Of a stretch of DNA of 64,000 bases, positions 25,791 through 34,501 are shown one piece after another. A program made the translations under genes and the position numbers. The notes under the pieces are model-generated. The model was not told where the DNA came from and did no database searches. It worked only from the letters and a program-made list of their open reading frames with translations. The first letter of the stretch is position 1. Each line of letters begins with the position of its first letter. Origin of the DNA: Nocardia anaemiae NBRC 100462 (GTDB lineage Bacteria > Actinomycetota > Actinomycetes > Mycobacteriales > Mycobacteriaceae); the NCBI RefSeq assembly GCF_001612725.1, contig NZ_BDAZ01000041.1:62001-126000 (forward strand), read 5' to 3'.

Positions 25791-27109
25791 TGCGCTACGA
25801 CCACATCACCGAGCTGATCGGCAATACGCCGCTGCTGCGCCTGGATCCGGCGGTACACGGACTGACCAATGTCGAGCTGTACGCGAAACTGGAGTCGCAC
25901 AATCCGTTCGGCTCGGTCAAGGATCGGGTGGCCTGGGCCATGATTCGCGACGATCTGGACGAGATCCGCGCGGGCGGGCAGACACTCATCGAGGCGTCCA
26001 GTGGCAATACCGCCAAGGCGCTGCGCATTCTCGGTGCGATACACGGTATCGGCCTGCGCGCGGTGACCAATCGGATCAAGGTCACCGAGGTGCGGGAGCT
26101 GCTGCAGCTCTTCGGCACCGAGATCGTGGAGCTACCCGGCCTGTCCGAATGTCCGGACCCGACCACACCGAATGATGTGTATTCGGTGATCGAGGCGACC
26201 ATGGCCAAGGATCCGGGCGCCTACTATCACGCCTCGCAGTACACCAACGAGAAGAACATCGAGGCACATCACCACGGCACCGGCCGCGAGATCCACGAGG
26301 ATCTGGCGGCCGACGGCATCACCCGCATCGACTACCTGATCGGCGGGCTCGGCACCACCGGTTCCACCCGCGGCACCGCTACCTACCTGCGCAAACACAA
26401 TCCCGAATTGCGCTGCATCGCCGTGGTTTCCGATCGCTCGGATTTCATACCCGGTATCCGCTCGGAGCGCGAGATGTGGGATGTGGGACTGTTCCAACCC
26501 GATTTCTACGACCGCATCGTCACCATCGATTCCGCCCGCGCGGTGGATGCCACCCTCGCGCTGGCCACCGGGTACGGCATCCTGGCCGGTCCGACCAGCG
26601 GTGCGAGCTATGCCGCCGCCCTGGAAACCCTTGGTGAGCAAGCGGTTTCGTCGAATGTACCGGTGGTCGCGGTCGTCGTCGTCTGCGATCGACTCGAGCC
26701 GTACCTGTCCTACATCAAAAAGCGCAGGCCGGAACTCTTCGACCGCGCCGATCGCCGCCGCGCACCCACTCCGGCCGAACTCGCCGCGACACCGGCGGTG
26801 TCTGCACAGGAATTGGCCGAACTGGACCGCACGGCCCGGCCAACCATCGTGGACACCCGCGGTGCGATGGCCTACCGCATCGGTCACGTGCCGGGTGCGA
26901 TCAATATCCGTGACGACCAACTCGACGACATGTTCACCCACGGTATCCCGTTCTCCCGATCGCGCCCCCTGGTCTTCGTCTGTCCGGTCGGCGAGCAATC
27001 GCTGCGCTTCGCCGCGATCGCCCGCCAGGACGGTTTCGACGCCAGCAGCCTCGGCGGCGGAATCGTCGCATGGCGTGATGCCGGATTCACACTCGAACGC
27101 GGCGGCTGA
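25790..27109 (+). CDS. Cysteine synthase-like PLP enzyme fused to a rhodanese domain
   Basis: A 439-residue fusion. Residues 1-320 are a fold-type II beta-replacement enzyme: PLP Lys in FGSVKDR (K44), substrate loop SSGNTAK, GGLGTTGSTRG, and ILAGPTSGASY. It resembles CysK/CysM and SbnA, which join a nucleophile to O-acetyl- or O-phosphoserine. Residues 345-439 are a rhodanese with active-site Cys in FVCPVGEQS (about C398). The natural reading is that persulfide from the operon's desulfurase is loaded on the rhodanese and used by the synthase domain. A one-base overlap (TAATG) couples it to the decarboxylase. Confidence 0.85.
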   Translation: MRYDHITELIGNTPLLRLDPAVHGLTNVELYAKLESHNPFGSVKDRVAWAMIRDDLDEIRAGGQTLIEASSGNTAKALRILGAIHGIGLRAVTNRIKVTEVRELLQLFGTEIVELPGLSECPDPTTPNDVYSVIEATMAKDPGAYYHASQYTNEKNIEAHHHGTGREIHEDLAADGITRIDYLIGGLGTTGSTRGTATYLRKHNPELRCIAVVSDRSDFIPGIRSEREMWDVGLFQPDFYDRIVTIDSARAVDATLALATGYGILAGPTSGASYAAALETLGEQAVSSNVPVVAVVVVCDRLEPYLSYIKKRRPELFDRADRRRAPTPAELAATPAVSAQELAELDRTARPTIVDTRGAMAYRIGHVPGAINIRDDQLDDMFTHGIPFSRSRPLVFVCPVGEQSLRFAAIARQDGFDASSLGGGIVAWRDAGFTLERGG

Positions 27110-27175
27110 AACCTCGAATCCGAGTGTGGCACCGGCGCTGACCCGGTCATTGCGGCCAGGCATTAGTGTGGGCGG

Positions 27176-27802
27176 GTGCAGAAAGGCCAGGAATCAGCTG
27201 ACGATGCCGGTCCGCGGATCTGGGGCGGTACCACGCTCACCGAACGTCGGGAGGCGCGCCGCGCCGCGCTGCTCGAGGCCGCGCTCGACCTGATCGGGGA
27301 ATCGGGTGCCGGTGGGGTGACCATGCGCGCGGTATGTCGACGCGCCAATCTCACCGACCGGTATTTCTATGAGAGCTTCGCCAGCCGCGACGAACTGCTT
27401 GATGTGCTCTACCGGCAGATCGCCGACGAATTCCTGGAACCGATGACGGCCTTCGCCGCCGCTGATCCCTCCCGCGACCGCGTGCTGTCGGAGATCCTGG
27501 TCGACAAGGTGCTCGCCGATCCGCGCAAGTCCCGGCTGTTCCTGGTCGAACCGTACTCGAGTACCGGACTCGGCCAGACCACCATCGCGGTCATGCCGGT
27601 CTTCACCAAGGTCCTGCAGGACCACCTGTTCGCCCATATCGATGATCCGGTGCGCCGCAGACTCGCCGCACTCACCATGGCCAGCGGAAATGCGGGCATG
27701 TTCTCGGCCTGGTTGAACGGATCGCTGCGCGCCACCCGCGAGCAGGTGATCGACCACTGCGTGGCGACGCTGGCCGCCTATCGCTCGCTGTACCAGTACT
27801 GA
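27176..27802 (+). CDS. TetR-family regulator
   Basis: A 208-residue TetR protein with HTH at about 38-70 (VTMRAVCRRANLTDRYFYE) and a helical C-terminal domain. The GTG start lies 66 bp after the PLP/HMA/rhodanese operon, same strand, so it may be its regulator or simply follow it. No clear operator is seen between them. Confidence 0.85.
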   Translation: MQKGQESADDAGPRIWGGTTLTERREARRAALLEAALDLIGESGAGGVTMRAVCRRANLTDRYFYESFASRDELLDVLYRQIADEFLEPMTAFAAADPSRDRVLSEILVDKVLADPRKSRLFLVEPYSSTGLGQTTIAVMPVFTKVLQDHLFAHIDDPVRRRLAALTMASGNAGMFSAWLNGSLRATREQVIDHCVATLAAYRSLYQY

Positions 27803-27902
27803 ATCGACCCGCATTCGACTCGCGCCCAGCGGGATTCACCGTTGCGCGGCTCACACCGGGTTGCGAGGTCGGCGATGCGGGTGTTTACTTGCCAACGCAA
27901 GG

Positions 27903-28078
27903 TGCCGATCGTTCGCTGAGGCTCCTTCACGGATATAGGCCAGCGACCCCGAACGTCGAGAGACGCCCCGGGTCAGGACAGATCTCCCCGGCCTAAGGGG
28001 TGATCCCGATTGGCTCCCGATGTAGTCGGGTTCACGCCGTGAAGTGCCAAAGGTCTTACCAGGAGAGGCTTTGACCGG
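27903..28078 (+). ncRNA. M-box (ykoK) magnesium riboswitch
   Basis: The conserved M-box blocks appear in order: GCTGAGGCTCCT, ACGGATATAGGCC, AACGTCGAGAGACGCC followed by GGGTCA, a variable hairpin region, then GTGCCAAAGGTCTTACC and GGCTTTGAC closing the core. M-box RNAs fold on Mg2+ and shut off Mg2+-transport genes. Downstream CGTGC/GCACG (28100-28114) and a GCGCGGC/GCCGTGC stem are candidate expression-platform hairpins. The target is mgtC, 230 bp further on, with a small upstream ORF between. Confidence 0.9.
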
Positions 28079-28171
28079 CGGTTTGTCGGATAACTCTGGC
28101 GTGCTCGGCGCACGATGACACACGATGCGCGGCGGTGCCGTGCGTCCGATCGACGGAAGGAGGTGAGCCGG

Positions 28172-28264
28172 ATGTCCGGCGGCAATAGTCCCCTACCCCT
28201 GTTAGCCGAATATTCACCCGGCGACACCTCCGCAGCGGCGCTCCGGAACGGGACCAGCCCGTAG
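28172..28264 (+). CDS. Short upstream ORF between the M-box and mgtC (possible leader peptide)
   Basis: A 30-codon ORF with an excellent ribosome binding site (GGAAGGAGGTGA, five bases before the ATG). It begins MSGGNSPLPLLAEYSPGD and ends GTSP; prolines are at residues 7, 9, 16 and 30. The TAG is 42 bp before the mgtC start. Leader peptides with proline codons control mgtA and mgtC in Salmonella; this could act similarly, but sequence similarity to those is not evident. It may instead be a stand-alone small protein. Confidence 0.5.
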   Translation: MSGGNSPLPLLAEYSPGDTSAAALRNGTSP

Positions 28265-28306
28265 CCTGCTGTTCGATGGTGCGCTCGACGTAATCAGGAG
28301 TGCGTA

Positions 28307-29014
28307 ATGCCAACCGTAGAGATGATCCTGCGACTGCTGACCGGTGTCGGTCTCGGCGCGGTGATCGGATTCGAGCGGCAGTATCGGGCCAGGATGGCCG
28401 GGCTGCGCACCAATGCGCTCGTGGCGGCGGGTGCCACGCTATTCGTTCTGCTCTCGGCGCACGGCTTCCATGGCGGTGCCGCCGATCCGACCCGGGTGGC
28501 CGCGCAGATCGTCTCCGGCATCGGTTTCCTCGGCGCGGGTGTGATCATCCGCGACGGTTTGAACGTCCGCGGGCTCAATACCGCTGCGACACTGTGGTGT
28601 TCGGCCGCGGTCGGCGCGCTGGCCGGTGCCGGCATGTTCACCACGGCTGCCGCGGGCGCGGCGGCGGTGATGGTGGTCAATATCGCGCTGCGTGCCGCCG
28701 GACGTGCGGTGGATCGCCAGCCCGATGCCGCAGCCGAACAACCCGCATCCTATGTGTTCGTCGCGGTGACCAGCGATGAGCAGGAAGCGCATGTGCGGGC
28801 ACTGCTGGTCCAGTCGTTGACCCGCACCGACTTTCGGCTGATCTCGGTGGCGAGTGCGAATACCGATATCGCGGGTCGGGTCGAGGTGCGCGCCGAACTC
28901 GTCGGTGATCAGCGCGACGACCGACAGATGGAATCGGCGGTGAGTCGGCTGAGTCTGGAGCCGTCGGTGACCAGTGTCGGCTGGCATATCGCCCAGCAGA
29001 TCAGATCAGGGTGA
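28307..29014 (+). CDS. mgtC: MgtC/SapB-family membrane protein
   Basis: A 235-residue protein with four to five membrane helices in residues 1-140 carrying the MgtC signature (GAVIGFERQYRARMAGLRTN, LGAGVIIRDG, GLNTAATLWCSAAVGALAGAG) and a C-terminal ACT-like soluble domain. MgtC aids growth at low Mg2+ and in macrophages, in part by inhibiting F-type ATP synthase. The upstream M-box supports Mg2+ control. Its 3' end overlaps the convergent EmbR-like gene by 14 bp. Confidence 0.92.
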   Translation: MPTVEMILRLLTGVGLGAVIGFERQYRARMAGLRTNALVAAGATLFVLLSAHGFHGGAADPTRVAAQIVSGIGFLGAGVIIRDGLNVRGLNTAATLWCSAAVGALAGAGMFTTAAAGAAAVMVVNIALRAAGRAVDRQPDAAAEQPASYVFVAVTSDEQEAHVRALLVQSLTRTDFRLISVASANTDIAGRVEVRAELVGDQRDDRQMESAVSRLSLEPSVTSVGWHIAQQIRSG

Positions 29015-30116
29015 AGACGAATTCGAATTCGCCGATACGGATCACCGCGCCGTCGGTGAGCGTGACACTGTCGATGATGCGCACACCGTCGAGGTACACC
29101 CCGTTGGACGACCAAAGATCCTTGATCACGAAGCTCAGTCCGTTGTCCACGATCACCGCATGCTGGCGGCTGACCTTGCCGTGTTCGAGCACGATATCGT
29201 TATCGGGCAGCCGCCCTATCCGCGTCACCGAGCCGGTGATCGGGTAGACCTCGCCCCGCCGATCACGCAATTCGGCCCGCGCCCCCGCCGAGGCCTGCTC
29301 GACAATGGTGGTCGCCCGGGTCATCGTCACATCGGCGACCGCCCGGACGCTGAGCGGATCCTGGCGCAGGATCCGCGCCTCCAACTCCCGGATCGCCGGG
29401 CCCGGGTCGATGCCGAGTTCATCGGCCAGTGTGGTTCGTAGCTGCCGGACCGCGCCGAGCGCGTCGGACTGCCGTCCGCTCAGGTACAGCGCGGTGATCA
29501 GCTTCTCCCACAATGGTTCTCGCAGCGGATGCGAACCGACGAGCAGGGCGAGTTCGGCGGCGACGGTGTCCGCGCGCCCACGCGCGATATCGGCGGCGGC
29601 CCGCGCCTCGATGACACCGACACGTTCGTCGTCCAGCGCGGCGGCGTAGGCGTCGGCGAATCCGAGCCCGCGCAGATCCGACAGCACCGGGCCGCGCCAC
29701 TGCTCCAGCGCGCTCGACAGCGCTTCGGCGGCCGCCGTGAATCGACCCGCCGACAGCTCCCGCAGGCCCGCCTCCTTGCGTGCCCGGAATCGCTGCACAT
29801 CACTTGCCCCGTCGGTCACCGTAATGCGGTAACCGGTGCCTACCTGGGCGAGGACGCCGCGAGCGTCGAGTCCGGCGGCACGCAGCGGTTTACGCAGATT
29901 CGAGGTAATGGCGTGCAGGCTCGCCCGCACATCCGAGGGCGGGCTCTGCTCCCACACCGCCTGCGCCAGTGCGTCCACCGAGACCGGATGATTGGCATTG
30001 ATCACCAGATACGCCAGCACCGCGCGCTGCTTCGGCCCGCCGACCGGTTGCGCGATACCGTCGATCGACAGCTGCACTGGCCCGAGCACACCGAATTGCG
30101 CCCGCATTTCGGCCAT
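29001..30116 (-). CDS. EmbR-like regulator (winged helix, BTAD, FHA)
   Basis: A 371-residue SARP-type regulator: OmpR-like winged helix (FGVLGPVQLSIDG, PKQRAVLAYLVINAN), BTAD helical domain (about 100-255), and a C-terminal FHA domain (ITGSVTRIGRLPDNDIVLEH, VSRQHAVI, DLWSSNGVYLDG). This is the architecture of mycobacterial EmbR, which binds phospho-Thr on Ser/Thr kinases through FHA. GAGGAG seven bases before ATG 30116 sets the start. It lies 45 bp downstream of the caspase/NTPase/TPR gene, same strand, likely co-transcribed. Its targets are unknown; no emb genes are adjacent. Confidence 0.87.
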   Translation of the reverse strand: MAEMRAQFGVLGPVQLSIDGIAQPVGGPKQRAVLAYLVINANHPVSVDALAQAVWEQSPPSDVRASLHAITSNLRKPLRAAGLDARGVLAQVGTGYRITVTDGASDVQRFRARKEAGLRELSAGRFTAAAEALSSALEQWRGPVLSDLRGLGFADAYAAALDDERVGVIEARAAADIARGRADTVAAELALLVGSHPLREPLWEKLITALYLSGRQSDALGAVRQLRTTLADELGIDPGPAIRELEARILRQDPLSVRAVADVTMTRATTIVEQASAGARAELRDRRGEVYPITGSVTRIGRLPDNDIVLEHGKVSRQHAVIVDNGLSFVIKDLWSSNGVYLDGVRIIDSVTLTDGAVIRIGEFEFVFTLI

Positions 30117-30161
30117 CGTCGCACTCCTCACGACTGGGCCAGCCGCTGGCCCGCAAGAACG

Positions 30162-33122
30162 TTACGCACCGAACCGCGCCCGCCAATACTCCAGGTTGCT
30201 GCGGGTGAGCAGAGTATGCGGATGGTCGGGCCCCAGCACGCGGATCTGATCGGCGAGCAGTGGCTCGAATTCGGCAATAGCGGCACCGACGTCACCTGCC
30301 TCGCCGTAACAGCCCGCAAGGCAATTGCGGGTGTGCAAGGTGTCCGGATGATCCGGGCCGAGAATGCGCAACTGATCGGTCAGCAGGGCGGCGTATTCGG
30401 TAATGGCCCTGGCCGTTTCGCCGCTCTCCCGCCGCCAGCGCGCCATGCTGATGCGGGTGCGCAGGGTCTGGGCATCATCCGGTCCGAGGATGCGGACCTG
30501 GTCGCCGAGCAGCAGGTCGAATTCGGCGAAGGCGCGGGTCAACTCGCCCGCCATGGCGCGGGAACGCGCGAGATGCAGTCGGGTGCGCAGGGTCTGCGGG
30601 TCGACCGGGCCGAGGATGCGCTCCTGATCGGCGATCAGCTGTTCGAATTCGATGACCGCGCGGCGCAGACTGCCGCGTTCACTGCGCCAGTAGGCCAGGC
30701 TGTTTCGCGCGCGCAGCGTCCACGGATGGTCGGTGCCGAGGATGCGGGCGTGATCAATGACGAGTCGTTCGAAGTCCGCGACAGTCCGCTCGAGCTGGCC
30801 CATATGGCCGCGCCAATCCGCGATGTCGTAGCGCGTGGTGACGGTATCGAGATCATCCGCGCCCAGTACGCGCGTCTGGTCGCGGGCCAGCTCTTCCAAT
30901 TCGGTGATAGCGGTGTCGAATTCGCCGCTGCGGCCACGGCAGTTCGCGAGATGATTGCGCACCAGCAGTGTGACGCGATGGTCCGGACCCATGGCGGCGG
31001 TGAAACTCGGCAGCCAGGCCGCCCACAGATCCCGATTGTCCACCACGCGTGCGGTTTCCAACGATTCGAGGTATCCGAAGGCGGCCGCCGCGTCGCCGTA
31101 GGCCAAGTAGTGGCGTACCGCCGCACCGCGGGCATAGTCGGCGACACGCTCGGTGGCGCCCGCCTCGATGGCCGCGATCACCGCGCGGTGCGCATCCTCG
31201 CTGTGCACGCCGAGTCGGTCGCATTCCTCGGTCAGTCCGGGGATCAGGGCGGCGTGCGCGATACCCAGCGATTCATCGGCCGTACCAGGGCGGCTACGCG
31301 TGACCAGCACACCCAAACCCACTGTGAGGTCGCGGATTCCGGCTATGCTCACCTCGGCCCCGAGTTCACGCATGGCCGCATCGAGCAACTCGAGCGGCAG
31401 CACCGGACCGACGCCCGCCGCGACGAGCACACCGAGCAGCGCGCCGATCCCCCAGGCATCTGCGACATTCGGGGCGATATCCGGTCCATCGCCCGCCGCG
31501 GCCCGGATAGCCGCGCCTACCCGCAGCGCCACCAGACCGTCGACGCCGATATCCTCGGCGACCACCCGATCGGTGACGTCGGTAGCGACCTCGGCCAGCA
31601 ATCCGGCGAGCAGCCAGCCCGCCGCAGCCGCCGCGGAATCGTCACGCGCCGTCGGCGTTTCGGCCAGCCGCGCATCGATCCAGCCGACCCATTCCTGCTC
31701 ATCGACGGCGGCACGCTCATATCCGGCCGATTCCACAATGGCGGCGATATCCTCGGCCACCGGCTCGGCGACAACGATCCGATGCATATGCCGCAGCTGC
31801 GGGTCGTTCTCGAAGCCGAGACCCTCCCGGATACCCACGATCACCCGGACATGCGCGAGCTCCGGTCGCCGGGTCAACCCTGCGACGGCGGCCACCAGCA
31901 GTCGCTGGGTGCCCTGTTCCGGCTCGTTCAGTCCGTCCACGACGATGGTGACCCGACGTCCCCATCCGCCCAGGTCCGCCAGCGGTTGTCGCACCTCGAC
32001 ATCGAAGACATCGGGTGCGGTGACGCTGTGGCGGGCCAGGCTCCGCGCCGCCGCGACCGCGGCGCGGAAGCCGGGCAGCCGGGTGCTCAATTGCGCGGAC
32101 AGTTCCGCGGCGACCGCCTCGATGGCACTGCTGACGGTCAAAAACACTGCCGCCGTGATGTATTCGGGTTCAACCGGCAGGGTATCGACCAGGCTCGGCC
32201 GGATGAGCATTGCCAGCAGTGTCGATTTGCCGACGCCGGGCGGTCCGATTACCCCGCGCAACCGGTAACTGCCGGATCCGACGATATCGTCCAGGGTTTC
32301 GCGCACGGCCGCGGTCAGCAGCAGTCTGCGGGTGAGTTGATCGACGAAACCCGCTGCCGGGCGGCCGGTTACGGCATCGCGGCGACGGGCGATATTCGGC
32401 ACCAGCCACAGTCCGGGATCACCGCCCTCGGCCGCGGATACCGTACCCGAGGTGAACGACAGATGTTCCGGCTGCTGCCGGGTGCACGCCGCGGCGATCG
32501 GATCCACCAGATCCGACGGCAGCAGATTCTCCCCGCGCGCGGGCAGTCCGGCGGCAAAGGTGGACAGCAGCGTTCGGGTGAAGCATCCGGCATAGGCGGG
32601 CCCGTCACCGGCGGCTACCAGCAACTCCATCCGGCCCGCCGCCCGCGACAACAGGTCGGTCCAACGCCGGGCCGCGCCGAGTACGCCCTGTTCGGTCTCA
32701 CACGCGTCGACCAATACGACCAGCCCGTCCAGTGCCGATCGGTTCAACCGCTCCCGAATCTCCTGTGTCAGATGGAACGCGGTATGCGAATTCGGCACCG
32801 CGGGCGAATCACGGCCGAGTAGAAAGAAGTCCTCCGCACTCGTCGCGGTGCCGTGCCCGACGAACCCGATCAACAGTGTCGCCTGCGCCCGCGCGGCCGC
32901 CTCGAATGCCTCGTCCACCGCCGTAACCAGCTGTGCCACCGTCGGATTCAGCACCGGCCCCGGTACCTCGGTCGCCGCCCGCCAGCCGCCGGATTCGGTC
33001 AATGTTCCATACAGACCCGTGGCCAATTCAGCGGTGAACCCCAGTTCCCCCAGTGCCGCACACTCGGACCCGACCACCAGGGCGAGCCTTCCTCCCATAT
33101 CAGCACCACCATTTCCCACCAT
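30162..33122 (-). CDS. Caspase-like protease / STAND NTPase / TPR protein
   Basis: A 986-residue multidomain protein. The N-terminus (about 10-230) looks like a caspase-fold peptidase: LLIGFVGHG with His90 and VVLVDACE with Cys141 form the expected dyad. Residues 285-650 hold a P-loop NTPase (GPPGVGKST at 293-301, Walker B VTIVVDGLNE at 391-400). The C-terminus (about 700-986) has six to seven 42-residue TPR units of kinesin-light-chain type, each ending RVLGPD or a variant. This effector/NTPase switch/sensor order is that of bacterial NLR-like conflict proteins. The start is uncertain: ATG 33122 or 33098. Divergent from an alpha/beta hydrolase gene. Confidence 0.8.
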   Translation of the reverse strand: MVGNGGADMGGRLALVVGSECAALGELGFTAELATGLYGTLTESGGWRAATEVPGPVLNPTVAQLVTAVDEAFEAAARAQATLLIGFVGHGTATSAEDFFLLGRDSPAVPNSHTAFHLTQEIRERLNRSALDGLVVLVDACETEQGVLGAARRWTDLLSRAAGRMELLVAAGDGPAYAGCFTRTLLSTFAAGLPARGENLLPSDLVDPIAAACTRQQPEHLSFTSGTVSAAEGGDPGLWLVPNIARRRDAVTGRPAAGFVDQLTRRLLLTAAVRETLDDIVGSGSYRLRGVIGPPGVGKSTLLAMLIRPSLVDTLPVEPEYITAAVFLTVSSAIEAVAAELSAQLSTRLPGFRAAVAAARSLARHSVTAPDVFDVEVRQPLADLGGWGRRVTIVVDGLNEPEQGTQRLLVAAVAGLTRRPELAHVRVIVGIREGLGFENDPQLRHMHRIVVAEPVAEDIAAIVESAGYERAAVDEQEWVGWIDARLAETPTARDDSAAAAAGWLLAGLLAEVATDVTDRVVAEDIGVDGLVALRVGAAIRAAAGDGPDIAPNVADAWGIGALLGVLVAAGVGPVLPLELLDAAMRELGAEVSIAGIRDLTVGLGVLVTRSRPGTADESLGIAHAALIPGLTEECDRLGVHSEDAHRAVIAAIEAGATERVADYARGAAVRHYLAYGDAAAAFGYLESLETARVVDNRDLWAAWLPSFTAAMGPDHRVTLLVRNHLANCRGRSGEFDTAITELEELARDQTRVLGADDLDTVTTRYDIADWRGHMGQLERTVADFERLVIDHARILGTDHPWTLRARNSLAYWRSERGSLRRAVIEFEQLIADQERILGPVDPQTLRTRLHLARSRAMAGELTRAFAEFDLLLGDQVRILGPDDAQTLRTRISMARWRRESGETARAITEYAALLTDQLRILGPDHPDTLHTRNCLAGCYGEAGDVGAAIAEFEPLLADQIRVLGPDHPHTLLTRSNLEYWRARFGA

Positions 33123-33243
33123 CGACTCCCCGACGACCTCCGCACCACGCAGCGACTGCTCGCAGTCGCTCGAAAGGGGTCCGCCATGCGTGGTAGGAAG
33201 GTACCCGAACACACATCGGGGCAAGCGACAACGGGGGCGGCTG

Positions 33244-34164
33244 ATGGCGACGATCGTGTTGGTGCACGGGATCGCACAGGAGCAATACGGCGCGGATCTG
33301 CTGGAAGCGCAATGGCTTCCGGCGCTGGCGGCCGGGGTTCGCACAGCCGGTTACGGCGAACTCGCAGATCAACTGTGGCGCGGCCAGCGGCCCGGTGTTC
33401 TCGAAGTGCGAATGGCGTTCTACGGCAACGCCTTTCTCGATCCCGGTGCGCAAGGCAGCGGCGGACCGGTCGGTATCGAGGACGACGAACTCACCGAGCG
33501 GATCGCGCGGGCGTGGTTGGCCACGGCGGCCGAGCAGGCGGGCGACCAGCGCGATCGACTGGAAGCGCAACGCTACCTGGACAATTCCGCGCTCGGCGCC
33601 GAAGGCGCACAGGGCTTCGGCCGCAAGGCCAGACCGGCCGCGAACGCGCTGACCAAGCTGAAGTGGTTCGCGCCCTTCGGTTTCGGGATGGCGAGCAAGT
33701 TCGTCAACCGGTCGCTGGCCCAGGTCAGCAGATACCTGGCCGAAGAGGAAGTACGTACTTTTGCACAGCAACAGGTGTTGGACCTGATCGGTCCCGAGAC
33801 CCGGCTCGTCATCGGACATTCGCTCGGCTCGGTGGTCGCCTACGAGGCGCTGCACCGGACCGAGCAGCCCGCGGCGCTGGTCACGCTGGGTTCGCCACTG
33901 GCCATGCAGTCCATCATCTATCCACTGCTGCGCCCGCAACCGCCCACGGTGCCCGCCGCGCTCACCCGCTGGGAGAATCTGGCCGATCGCGACGATATCG
34001 TCGCGGCACATCTGGACCTGGCACCGTATTTCCGGCCAGCACCCGGACGCCGCGTAGTGCCGACAACCCACCCCGAGCTCGACAACGGTTCCAGTCCGCA
34101 CGATGCCGCGCACTATCTCACCAAGAAGTCGGTCGGACGCATCATCGCCGAGTCCCTCTCGTGA
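33244..34164 (+). CDS. Alpha/beta hydrolase (lipase/esterase-like)
   Basis: A 306-residue hydrolase beginning with the oxyanion strand IVLVHGIAQEQYG and carrying the nucleophile elbow VIGHSLGSVVAYEAL; TLGSPLAM and a late DNGSSPHDAAHYL supply probable Asp/His partners. No signal peptide, so cytoplasmic. It resembles hydrolases found with STAND/caspase genes and with lipid-raft proteins. GGGGGCGG precedes the ATG; 121 bp separates it from the divergent caspase-like gene. The substrate is unknown; a phospholipase-like role is only a guess. Confidence 0.78.
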   Translation: MATIVLVHGIAQEQYGADLLEAQWLPALAAGVRTAGYGELADQLWRGQRPGVLEVRMAFYGNAFLDPGAQGSGGPVGIEDDELTERIARAWLATAAEQAGDQRDRLEAQRYLDNSALGAEGAQGFGRKARPAANALTKLKWFAPFGFGMASKFVNRSLAQVSRYLAEEEVRTFAQQQVLDLIGPETRLVIGHSLGSVVAYEALHRTEQPAALVTLGSPLAMQSIIYPLLRPQPPTVPAALTRWENLADRDDIVAAHLDLAPYFRPAPGRRVVPTTHPELDNGSSPHDAAHYLTKKSVGRIIAESLS

Positions 34165-34230
34165 CCGGAGCCATCGGCGAATCGCGCGTACGCTGGCAAC
34201 TCTGGCACCGAGTGCGAGGAGTTCATCGCG

Positions 34231-34464
34231 ATGACCGACCCCGTGCAAGGTTTGACGGGTACGCTCACCTCGCCGATCCGGGGCCCCGGAATGCTCGGCG
34301 AAGTATTGGTTGCGATTCGTGGGGGCACGGAGATATATATCGCGCGGGCGGCCGAGCCGATCTCGGCCGGTGAAACCGTCCTGATCATCGCGGTACAGCC
34401 GGGCCGCATCGTCGATGTGGTGCCGTGGATTCCGCTGGAACCCGTCCCGGTCGACGACATCTGA
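34231..34464 (+). CDS. NfeD-like OB-fold small protein
   Basis: A 77-residue protein similar to the soluble C-terminal OB domain of NfeD (GLTGTLTSPIRGPGMLGEV, ISAGETVLIIAVQPG, VDVVPW). NfeD proteins pair with SPFH/flotillin partners, and a flotillin-like gene follows 37 bp later. It has no membrane anchor. GAGGAG is nine bases before the ATG. Confidence 0.65.
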   Translation: MTDPVQGLTGTLTSPIRGPGMLGEVLVAIRGGTEIYIARAAEPISAGETVLIIAVQPGRIVDVVPWIPLEPVPVDDI

Positions 34465-34501
34465 CACCGCGACCGAAGTAATGAACTGCTAGGGAGGCAC
34501 A

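Noticed and set aside
29529..32822. 1097-codon plus-strand frame over the EmbR-like and caspase-like genes
   Set aside because: Very long but His/Arg/Gln-rich and without motifs; the opposite strand carries Walker, caspase, TPR and FHA motifs. It is a product of high GC codon bias.
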